Source of the DNA: Agarivorans albus
GTDB lineage: Bacteria > Pseudomonadota > Gammaproteobacteria > Enterobacterales > Celerinatantimonadaceae
NCBI RefSeq assembly: GCF_019670105.1
Contig: NZ_AP023032.1
Span: 3,607,501-3,671,500, forward strand
Reading direction: 5' to 3'
DNA: 64,000 bases
Part shown: positions 40,058 through 47,299 of the stretch, in pieces
How positions within the stretch are numbered: the stretch's first letter is position 1
How the letters are laid out: the number at the start of each line of letters is the position of its first letter
Notes under the pieces: generated by a model
Databases searched by the model: none
The model's input: only the letters and a program-made list of their open reading frames with translations
What the model was told of the DNA's origin: nothing
Program-made: the position numbers and the translations under genes

Positions 40058-40259
40058 TTTGAGTTAATCCCAAAAAGTCGAAAGGGGCATTGCCCTTCAG
40101 CTTATGCCCCTTTCTAGTGTATGAACCTTTGCCTTTTTTCGGCCGTTCAACTTTTGCTTTAAATAACTGGCTGGTAACCAGCGCCTTAATTGCATTGTCG
40201 TTTATTTGCCCACGACCATGCTCATGCGCTAACAACTTAGCGACTTTTTTCTTAGCCAT
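40023..40259 (-). CDS. arfA: Alternative ribosome-rescue factor ArfA, with internal terminator
   Basis: ArfA frees stalled ribosomes with RF2 when trans-translation fails. The core GQINDNAIKALVTSQLF and KKGKGSYTRKG (residues about 18-50) is diagnostic. The start at 40259 gives 78 aa, preceded by GAGAG. As in E. coli, a terminator-like hairpin (40080-40114, followed by TTTTT on the minus strand) lies inside the coding sequence, so the mRNA should end near codon 60 without a stop. Such non-stop products are tagged by tmRNA, which keeps ArfA low until tmRNA is missing. The nominal stop lies inside yjjG. Confidence 0.9.
   Translation of the reverse strand: MAKKKVAKLLAHEHGRGQINDNAIKALVTSQLFKAKVERPKKGKGSYTRKGHKLKGNAPFDFLGLTQTKQLLIGFAVA
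40074..40114 (-). terminator. Terminator hairpin inside arfA
   Basis: An 11-bp stem (GAAAGGGGCAT, 40080-40090 with ATGCCCCTTTC, 40104-40114) and 13-nt loop is followed on the minus strand by CGACTTTTTG. It can also terminate yjjG from the other side. Its place within the ORF is characteristic of arfA genes. Confidence 0.85.
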
Positions 40260-40387
40260 AATCTTTCTCTCATTTGCCCAGCAGCTCCTATAGCCACTTG
40301 GGGGGCTAGTGTAAACCAAGTTAAGCCAAATACACACTGTATATTTTTTAAACATCGCAAATTAATAGCCCCTAGGTAAAACAGCCC

Positions 40388-40421
40388 AACCAAGAAGCCA
40401 GCACTCGCCAACTTCTTGGTT
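40388..40421. terminator. Inverted repeat downstream of fmdB (possible terminator)
   Basis: AACCAAGAAG and CTTCTTGGTT form a 10-bp stem around a 14-nt loop, 15 bases past the fmdB stop. No strong U-tract follows, so it is a weak terminator candidate for the urt-fmd operon. Confidence 0.4.
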
Positions 40422-40435
40422 TATCCTATACCAGC

Positions 40436-40792
40436 TTAATGGCTAATCATCCAAGGCCGCATAGACGGGAACATTTTCTCGCCGTTAGCGGTATACAGCA
40501 GCTTAGAACCACCGCGCTTGGTATGCTTACAGCCGCAGCCTTTTTTAAGCTTTTCGGCATTTTCGGCCCGCGTATCCACCGTTGAATGCTGCGGCTCATG
40601 CCGCGCTTTCTCATTACGCTCAATCGCCTGCTTGGTTTCGGCGGCCATATCCAATATCTCAGGTGGCAACACGATAACCCTAGCGGACAAAGCCTCACAC
40701 TTTGGGCACTTAGCAGGTTTAGCGCTATCTGCCATAGTGGCTAGTTCGTAGAACAAACCATGTTCGGCACATTTATAGTCATAAACTGGCAT
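40436..40792 (-). CDS. fmdB: FmdB-family zinc-ribbon protein
   Basis: FmdB-type proteins accompany formamidase genes; in Methylophilus FmdB is thought to regulate amide genes. The N-terminal zinc ribbon is seen as MPVYDYKCAEHG, then CPKC (residues about 8-35). A second Cys cluster (GCGCKH, about 86-91) follows. The 118-aa protein has a long charged linker. It is 11 bases after fmdA, last in the urtABCDE-fmdA-fmdB operon. Confidence 0.85.
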   Translation of the reverse strand: MPVYDYKCAEHGLFYELATMADSAKPAKCPKCEALSARVIVLPPEILDMAAETKQAIERNEKARHEPQHSTVDTRAENAEKLKKGCGCKHTKRGGSKLLYTANGEKMFPSMRPWMISH

Positions 40793-40803
40793 AGCTCACC
40801 TCT

Positions 40804-42039
40804 CTATTTATCTAAGTCTGGAGCCAAAGGCATATCGACACTGCCATCTAAATACTTAGTTGGCCCATCTGCATTCGGCTTAATGTCAAACTCAAAGATA
40901 TCGGTAGGTAACCATAACGTCGCACAGGAGTTAGGTACGTCCACTACCCCGCTTAAGTGGCCTTGTACTGGCGCAGTACCAAGCAATGAATAAGCCTGCG
41001 CGCCGCTATAACCAAATTTCTTGAGGTATTCAATGGCATTTAAACAGGCTTGGCGATAAGCCACGTTGGCATCCAAGTAATGTTGCTTGCCATCTTCATC
41101 AACCGAAATACCTTCAAAGATTAGGTAGTCATCGTAGCGTGGCGTAATTGGGCTTGGTTTAAAGATCGGGTTTTTAATCGCATATTTAGACATACCGTCT
41201 TTAATCAAATTAACCCTTAAGTGAATCCAGCCAGCCATTTCAATAGCACCACAGAAGGTGATTTCGCCGTCACCTTGGCTAAAGTGTAAATCGCCTACCG
41301 ACAAACCCGCGCCTTTTACATAAACCGGGAAGTAGATTTTCGAACCACGCGATAAATCTTTAATGTCACAGTTACCGCCGTGTTCACGCGGCGGAACAGT
41401 TCTAGCACCTTCTTCAGCCGCTACTTTGGCATCATCGGGCTTCATTTTCCCCATGTGAGCAGTAGGTGCGTAAGGCAGTGCCGCTAACATTGGTACCCGC
41501 TCAGGGTCGGTATCAAACAGTTCTTTCTCTCGGCGGTTCCACTCATCTAGCATCTTTTTGTCGGGCAAGCAGCCAATCAGGCCGGGGTGAATCAGGCCAG
41601 CAAACTCGACACCGGGAACATGACGAGATTTAGTGAACATGCCATTAAAGTCCCAAATCGATTTTTGCGCTTCAGGAAAATGCTCAGTTAAAAAGCCGCC
41701 ACCATTTTGCTTAGAGAAGAAGCCGTTAAAGCCCCATTGTGAATCATCAAAGGTGCCAATATCTAAGATATCCACTTCTAACAAATCACCTGGCTCTGCT
41801 CCCTCTACCCCAACCGGCCCAGAAAGAAAGTGCACCTGAGATAAATCAACATCACGCACATCAGAGGCGTCGTCGTCGTTTTTGATTTGTCCGCCAGTCC
41901 AATCTACACATTCCAAAATGAAATCGTCCCCTGGTTTTACGGTAGCCGCCATAGGAATATCGGGGTGCCAGCGATTATGTAACTTCTCGTTTTCATACGC
42001 CGATTTGTTTAAGTCAATCTTGATAATTGTTTCTGCCAT
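40804..42039 (-). CDS. fmdA: Formamidase FmdA (acetamidase/formamidase family)
   Basis: FmdA hydrolyses formamide and other short amides to ammonia and acid. The sequence (HNRWHPDIP, VHFLSGPVGVEGAEPGDLLEVDILD, then ARTVPPREHGGNCDIKDLS and SVGDLHFSQGDGE) is typical of bacterial formamidase. The ATG at 42039 has AAGGAG 8 bases upstream; the frame stays open upstream but overlaps urtE. The 411 aa matches the family. It follows the transporter gene urtE by about 35 bp. No urease gene is present in the window. Confidence 0.93.
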   Translation of the reverse strand: MAETIIKIDLNKSAYENEKLHNRWHPDIPMAATVKPGDDFILECVDWTGGQIKNDDDASDVRDVDLSQVHFLSGPVGVEGAEPGDLLEVDILDIGTFDDSQWGFNGFFSKQNGGGFLTEHFPEAQKSIWDFNGMFTKSRHVPGVEFAGLIHPGLIGCLPDKKMLDEWNRREKELFDTDPERVPMLAALPYAPTAHMGKMKPDDAKVAAEEGARTVPPREHGGNCDIKDLSRGSKIYFPVYVKGAGLSVGDLHFSQGDGEITFCGAIEMAGWIHLRVNLIKDGMSKYAIKNPIFKPSPITPRYDDYLIFEGISVDEDGKQHYLDANVAYRQACLNAIEYLKKFGYSGAQAYSLLGTAPVQGHLSGVVDVPNSCATLWLPTDIFEFDIKPNADGPTKYLDGSVDMPLAPDLDK

Positions 42040-42073
42040 GGTCTTTCTCCTTGAATGTAAATTCCCCAGCAAG

Positions 42074-42766
42074 CTATACCGACAAGTACGCGGCCACTTG
42101 CTGTTCATCAACGTCATCGCGCTGTACGTCATGCACGATTTGTCCTTTTTCAATCACCAGTATTCGGTCCGCCACATCAAGGGCGAAGCTCAATACCTGT
42201 TCCGACACCACTATCGACAAACCACGCTGGTCGCGAATTTGTTTTAGGGTTTTTGCCATATCTTTAATAATTGAAGGTTGAATACCTTCAGTGGGCTCAT
42301 CCAGTAGCAGTACGCTGGGGTTGCTCGCCAAAGCACGAGCAATCGCCAACTGTTGTTGCTGTCCGCCAGAAAGGTTGCCGCCTCGGCGGTGGCGCATTTC
42401 CCATAACACAGGGAAAATGCTGTATAAGTCATCGGGTACTTTGTTTTCACCAGTGCTGGTTAAGCCGGTTTCAATGTTTTCTTGCACCGTCATGGTGGAG
42501 AAAATCATCCGGCCCTGTGGCACAAAGCCCAAACCAGAAGCCACCCGCTGATGGCTCTTTTTCTCTGCTAAGGGCTCTCCATCTAAATTGGCTTCACCAC
42601 TTTTGCTCGGAATCATGCCAATCAGCGATTTCATTAAAGTGGTTTTGCCCATGCCATTACGGCCAAGAATCGCCACAATCTCATTTTCTTTGAGGCTAAA
42701 ATTCATGCCACTTATCACTTCGCTCTGGCCATAGGCCACGTGGTAATCTGTTAGTTCTAACATCAC
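42074..42766 (-). CDS. urtE: Urea/amide ABC transporter ATPase UrtE
   Basis: ATP-binding subunit. Walker A GRNGMGKTT, signature LSGGQQQQLAIARAL, Walker B LLLDEPTEGIQP. The 230-aa LivF-like protein ends the five-gene transporter. MMLELTDYHVAYGQSEVI and the QPSIIKDM segment resemble UrtE. FmdA begins about 35 bp later. Confidence 0.9.
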   Translation of the reverse strand: MMLELTDYHVAYGQSEVISGMNFSLKENEIVAILGRNGMGKTTLMKSLIGMIPSKSGEANLDGEPLAEKKSHQRVASGLGFVPQGRMIFSTMTVQENIETGLTSTGENKVPDDLYSIFPVLWEMRHRRGGNLSGGQQQQLAIARALASNPSVLLLDEPTEGIQPSIIKDMAKTLKQIRDQRGLSIVVSEQVLSFALDVADRILVIEKGQIVHDVQRDDVDEQQVAAYLSV

Positions 42767-42773
42767 TTTCTCC

Positions 42774-43535
42774 TTAATGGCCTAGGTAAACTTCGACCAC
42801 TTTAGGGTCGTTCTTCACCCGCTGCATCGAGCCCTCAGACAACACCTTTCCTTGGTGTAATACCGTCACTCGGTCGGCGATGTCTTCAACAAACTGCATG
42901 TCGTGTTCAATCACTAATACCGAGCGTTGCTTGGTAATGCTTTGCAGCAACTGCGCGGTTTGTTTGCGCTCGGCTACCGACATACCCGCCACCGGTTCGT
43001 CTAACATCAGCAGCTCTGGATCTTGAATAAGCAGCATGCCTATCTCTAACCACTGCTTTTGGCCATGGCTAAGCAAGTCAGCTTGGTCGTTAAGTTTGTC
43101 GCTAAGAAATACCATCTCGGCAATTTCCATGATCTTGGCGTGCACCGCTTCATCACGTTTAAAGGTCAAGGCTCCCCACACATTGCGACCGCGCGGGTAA
43201 GAGATTTCCAAGTTTTCAAAAACACTCAGATCTTCATAAATGGAAGGGTTTTGAAACTTACGCCCTACCCCGGCATGCACAATTTGGTGTTCTTTAAGCT
43301 TGGTAAGCTCCTTTTGTTTGAACTTAATCGAGCCATTGGTGGCTTTAGTTCGGCCACATATCAGATCCAATACCGTGGTTTTACCGGCGCCATTAGGGCC
43401 AATAATCACCCTAATCTCCTGCTCTTCAACGTATAGCGACAAGTCATCAACGGCCTTAAAGCCATCAAAAGACACGGTTAAACCTTCAACGCTGAGTACA
43501 AAATCTTTGTTCTTTGATGAATTAGGCTGGGGCAT
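42774..43535 (-). CDS. urtD: Urea/amide ABC transporter ATPase UrtD
   Basis: ATP-binding subunit. Walker A GPNGAGKTT and MLDEPVAGMS (Walker B) are present; the signature is degenerate (LSHGQKQWLEIGMLL), as in UrtD/LivG proteins. At 253 aa it has the LivG length. Starts 14 bases inside the end of urtC and ends 7 bases before urtE. Confidence 0.9.
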   Translation of the reverse strand: MPQPNSSKNKDFVLSVEGLTVSFDGFKAVDDLSLYVEEQEIRVIIGPNGAGKTTVLDLICGRTKATNGSIKFKQKELTKLKEHQIVHAGVGRKFQNPSIYEDLSVFENLEISYPRGRNVWGALTFKRDEAVHAKIMEIAEMVFLSDKLNDQADLLSHGQKQWLEIGMLLIQDPELLMLDEPVAGMSVAERKQTAQLLQSITKQRSVLVIEHDMQFVEDIADRVTVLHQGKVLSEGSMQRVKNDPKVVEVYLGH

Positions 43536-44730
43536 TTGGGCTCTCCTTTAGAGATGGCGAAGCACTATCAGCCTCAGGCTCTGCAGCCTGAACCGCCTGC
43601 TTTGGCACATCGGGTTTGCTGGCTTTAGGTTTGAACACGCGCTTAAACCAAGGCTGAATGTAAGATTGATAGAGACCGGCTAAACCATCGGGAAAGGCTA
43701 ACACCACACCAATGAATAGCGCGCCCATGGCAAATAACCACAATTGAGGGAAAGACTCAGAGAAGCTGGTTTTAGCGAGGTTTACCAGCAAAGTGCCATA
43801 TACCGCACCAAGCAAGGATAAACGCCCACCCACGGCACAAAAAATCACCATTTCGATGGAAGGAACAATGCCCACAAAGGAGGGCGACATAAAGCCCACT
43901 TGCAGGGTAAACATAGCTCCACCAATGGCGGCAAAGGCTGCACCAACACAAAAGATGAAGATTTTGAAACTGGCAACGTTATAGCCAGAAAAGCGCACTC
44001 GATCTTCTTTCTCACGCATCGCCACCAGCAAACGGCCTAACTTACAACGCTTGATGTATAAGGCAGCAAACAGACAGCCGAACAGCAACACAGCATTAAT
44101 AAAGTAGAGCAGGTACTGCGCCGACTCGGTGCGTATATCCCAACCTAAAAAGGTGCGTAAATCGGTAATGCCGTTTACCCCACCGGTATAGCCTTGCTGG
44201 CCAATGATCAAGATGGTGAGAATGGCAGCAATAGCCTGAGTAATAATGGCGAAGTACACCCCACCTACCCGGCGGGTAAACATAGCTACACCAATAATAA
44301 AGGCGAACAAAACCGGCACTGCAATCACCGCCACCAAGGTAAAGGCTAAGCTATCGAAGGGCTGCCAAAACCAGGGCAACTCGGTGAGCTGATTCCAATC
44401 CATAAAATCAGGAATGCCTGGCGTTGATTGAATCGCGGTGGCTTCGGGGCTTGAGGCTTCCAGCTTCAAGAACATCGCCATACAATAACCACCTAAGCCA
44501 AAAAACACGCCTTGGCCTAGGCTTAAAATACCGCCACACCCCCAGCACAGCACTAAGCCAATCGCCACAAAGGCGTAGGTTAAATACTTGCCAATTAAGT
44601 TGAGTCGGAAAATATCCAAGGACAAAGGCAACACAATGAAAATAATCGCGGCCAACAGTAGATACTTCCACCAATCAACCTTACTGGTATTTTGTGCTGC
44701 AGTAGCACTAAGTTGAGATAACATCATCAT
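43522..44730 (-). CDS. urtC: Urea/amide ABC transporter permease UrtC
   Basis: Inner-membrane LivM-type permease with about ten hydrophobic segments and the loop GGYCMAMFLKLE. A motif GTLLVNLAKTSFSESFPQLW near 320 is typical of UrtC. The ~50-residue C-terminal tail (FKPKASKPDVPKQAVQAAEPEADSASP, first part shown) is rich in Pro/Ala and looks disordered. Start is at the first of several Met codons at 44730. Confidence 0.9.
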   Translation of the reverse strand: MMMLSQLSATAAQNTSKVDWWKYLLLAAIIFIVLPLSLDIFRLNLIGKYLTYAFVAIGLVLCWGCGGILSLGQGVFFGLGGYCMAMFLKLEASSPEATAIQSTPGIPDFMDWNQLTELPWFWQPFDSLAFTLVAVIAVPVLFAFIIGVAMFTRRVGGVYFAIITQAIAAILTILIIGQQGYTGGVNGITDLRTFLGWDIRTESAQYLLYFINAVLLFGCLFAALYIKRCKLGRLLVAMREKEDRVRFSGYNVASFKIFIFCVGAAFAAIGGAMFTLQVGFMSPSFVGIVPSIEMVIFCAVGGRLSLLGAVYGTLLVNLAKTSFSESFPQLWLFAMGALFIGVVLAFPDGLAGLYQSYIQPWFKRVFKPKASKPDVPKQAVQAAEPEADSASPSLKESPNAPA

Positions 44731-44735
44731 TCTCC

Positions 44736-45662
44736 CTAACGACGAACCTTGAGCGAAAACAGACCTTGAGGGCGCAGCATTAAAATGCCTACCACGGTCA
44801 ATAAGGTGAGAACTTTGGCCATCGAACCACTAAGGAAAAACTCCATGGTTGATTGCGCTTGTGAGATGGTAAAGGCCGATGCAACGGTACCAAGCAAGCT
44901 TGACGCGCCACCAAATACCACCACTAAGAAGGTGTCTACAATGTAGAGCTGCCCTGCTGTTGGGCCGGTAGAACCCACCATGGTAAAGGCCGAGCCAGCA
45001 ATACCGGCAATACCGCAACCTAAGGCAAAGGTGTAACGGTCAACCTTCTCGGTATTAATACCAACAGCGCCCGCCATTGCGCGGTTTTGCACCACCGCTC
45101 GAGTTTGTTTACCTAAGCGAGATTTTTGCATTAGCAAGTACACGCCAATGGTGATCATGATGGTTAATGCCATCACAAATATGCCGTTAATTGGCACTTC
45201 AATAATGTCGGTAATGGCGTAAGAGCCCATTAGCCAATCAGGTAGGCTCACTCCCACTTCTCGAGCGCCAAACACGGTGCGATAGAGTTGCTGTAAAATA
45301 AGGCTTAAACCCCAAGTCGCTAGTAAGGTATCTAGTGGACGCTTGTACAAATGGCGAATCATCGCCCACTCCACCAGCGCACCCAGCGCAGCAGTGACAA
45401 TAAACGCCAGCAGCATTGCCACAAAAAAGTAGCCATCAAATAGACCCGGAAGGTAATTGCTAAATAGCTGTGAAGTAAGGTAAGTAATGTAAGCTCCTAG
45501 GATCATAAACTCGCCATGGGCCATATTAATTACGCCCATTTGACCGAATATAATGGCTAGACCTAGGGCCATAAGAACAAATACAGAAAACAAAATAAGA
45601 CCGGCAAATCCCTGCATGGCGAAAATGGCGGTTAGCTCTGAGCTGGTATAATCGGCAAACAT
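44736..45662 (-). CDS. urtB: Urea/amide ABC transporter permease UrtB
   Basis: LivH-type permease. Signature strings: GQMGVINMAHGEFMILGAY and GIAGIAGSAFTMVGSTGP, plus FLVVVFGGASSLLGTV. About eight membrane segments in 308 aa. The longer N-terminal domain found in some UrtB proteins is absent. It lies 65 bp after urtA. Confidence 0.9.
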   Translation of the reverse strand: MFADYTSSELTAIFAMQGFAGLILFSVFVLMALGLAIIFGQMGVINMAHGEFMILGAYITYLTSQLFSNYLPGLFDGYFFVAMLLAFIVTAALGALVEWAMIRHLYKRPLDTLLATWGLSLILQQLYRTVFGAREVGVSLPDWLMGSYAITDIIEVPINGIFVMALTIMITIGVYLLMQKSRLGKQTRAVVQNRAMAGAVGINTEKVDRYTFALGCGIAGIAGSAFTMVGSTGPTAGQLYIVDTFLVVVFGGASSLLGTVASAFTISQAQSTMEFFLSGSMAKVLTLLTVVGILMLRPQGLFSLKVRR

Positions 45663-45727
45663 ATTCAGTCCCTCTTAAAAGCTAGCGAAAGAACAAGTGG
45701 CCCAGCGAGCTGAGCCACCTACAGCGG

Positions 45728-46990
45728 TTACTGATAACCTTTAGGGAATGGGTTTGGTTCAATTAAGTCTGCGGTTTCATAAACAATGTCGTATTGACCA
45801 TCGGCTTGAGCGTGACCAATTCGCGTTTTAGACCATAGGTGATGGTTTTCGTGAACTTTCACATAACCTTCTGGCGCAGTGGTTAGCTCTAGGTTTGGCG
45901 AAGCAGCACGTACTTTATCGATATCAAACGAGCCGGCTTTTTCTACCGCGGCTTTCCACAACCATGGGCCTAAGTAGGCAGCTTGAGTCACGTCGCCAAT
46001 TACAATGTCGTCGCCCCAGCGCTTTTTAAAAGCTGCTACAAACTCTTCATTGTTTTGGTTGGTTAAGCTTTGGAAGTACTTCATGGCAGCGTAAGCACCT
46101 TGAATGTTTTCACCGCCAATGCCCAAGATCTCGTCTTCAGTCACCGAAATAGTTAATACCAGTGGCTTCTCTTTGTTCATATCGATGCCCGCAGCTTTAA
46201 GCTGCTTGTAGAAGGCAACGTTAGAGCCACCTACTACAATGGCGTAAATCACATCAGGCTTTTTAAGTTTAATTTTGTTGATAACCGAGTTGAACTGAGT
46301 ATGACCCAGTGGGTAGTACTCTTCGCCCACTACTTTTAAACCCAGTTTTTCAATGTGTTTGCGGGCAATTTTGTTAGAAGTACGTGGCCAAATGTAGTCA
46401 GACCCTAGTAAGAAAAAGCTTTTGGCATCTTTGGTATCGGTTACCCAATCAATCCCTGCAATAATTTGCTGAGTAGCTTCTTGGCCGGTGTAAATTACGT
46501 TAGGAGATTGCTCTAAACCTTCATAAAACGTTGGGTAGTAAAGCATGCCGTTATATTGCTCAAACACCGGCAATACCGCTTTACGAGAAGCAGAAGTCCA
46601 GCAACCAAATACCGCCGCTGCTTTATCTTTAACTAATAACTTCTTCGATTTTTCGGCAAAGGTTGGCCAGTCACTGGCACCATCTTCTTGAATGTATTCA
46701 ATCTGGCGCCCTAATACGCCGCCCATTGCGTTGATTTGCTCAATGGCTAGCATCTCAGCTTGCACCGAGCCAGTTTCACTAATGGCCATGGTGCCAGTTA
46801 CCGAGTGCAGAATACCTACCTTCACCGTATCGTCGGTTACGGCTAAGCCGGTAGTATTTACTTCAGCGGTGCTAGGCGCTGCAGCAAAGCTTAGTTGTGA
46901 AACCAGCATTGCGGCAGGCAAGGCCATCATTCCTTTTAGCAGATTACGGCGTAGCGAATTGCTTAAGCCTGTTTTCTTGAGATTTTGCAT
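45728..46990 (-). CDS. urtA: Urea/short-chain amide-binding protein UrtA (FmdD-like)
   Basis: Periplasmic type I solute-binding protein. The N-terminus MQNLKKTGLSNSLRRNLLKG carries a twin Arg before a hydrophobic stretch and may be a Tat signal. The mature part has VKVGILHSVTGTMAISE and QLNVLYYPTFYEGLEQSPNVIYTG-type motifs (read at 80-170) of the UrtA/amide family. I chose the ATG at 46990, with AGGGA 8 bases before it; the longer frame to 47020 lacks an RBS. Linkage to fmdA/fmdB rather than urease makes formamide or other amides as plausible as urea. It is the first gene of its operon, divergent from the sensor kinase. Confidence 0.88.
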   Translation of the reverse strand: MQNLKKTGLSNSLRRNLLKGMMALPAAMLVSQLSFAAAPSTAEVNTTGLAVTDDTVKVGILHSVTGTMAISETGSVQAEMLAIEQINAMGGVLGRQIEYIQEDGASDWPTFAEKSKKLLVKDKAAAVFGCWTSASRKAVLPVFEQYNGMLYYPTFYEGLEQSPNVIYTGQEATQQIIAGIDWVTDTKDAKSFFLLGSDYIWPRTSNKIARKHIEKLGLKVVGEEYYPLGHTQFNSVINKIKLKKPDVIYAIVVGGSNVAFYKQLKAAGIDMNKEKPLVLTISVTEDEILGIGGENIQGAYAAMKYFQSLTNQNNEEFVAAFKKRWGDDIVIGDVTQAAYLGPWLWKAAVEKAGSFDIDKVRAASPNLELTTAPEGYVKVHENHHLWSKTRIGHAQADGQYDIVYETADLIEPNPFPKGYQ

Positions 46991-47299
46991 AGTGGTATCC
47001 CTACTGAGTGTGTAAGACAAAGTGTCCGTACTTGGTGAATACCATGATGCGTAATTGCAAGGCTGAGCAAAATTCGCCGTTCACCCTAGCGACCTACGTC
47101 ATTTGACGCATAGCGGTGAATAAGAGATTGATTTAGGGTCAAGATATTAAAGAGAGTGGCAAACCGCTACCAACAAATAACTCAGTTAAACAAGCATAAC
47201 AGTCTGATTTTAATAACCATTTTAACAAAAGGGTGATAAAGCCACGGCGCGAAAAATGCTTATAAAACCTGTGAATTCGCAAAGGAAGGCGTTTAAGGG
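46991..47299. promoter_or_regulatory. Divergent control region between urtA and the NCS1-kinase gene, with nested dyad
   Basis: An outer inverted repeat TTCACCCTAG (47080-47089) / TAGCGGTGAA (47111-47120) surrounds an inner CGTCA-TT-TGACG (47097-47108). It lies 90-130 bp before urtA and 180-220 bp before the kinase. It could be the site for the LuxR-type response regulator, or fold as RNA on the urtA leader. No sigma-54 GG-N10-GC pattern was found. Confidence 0.5.

Noticed and set aside
42271-42693. 140-aa plus-strand frame inside urtE
   Set aside because: Antisense shadow; urtE has clear ABC motifs.
47041-47299. Sigma-54 promoter for urtA
   Set aside because: No GG-N10-GC pattern was found on the urtA strand.
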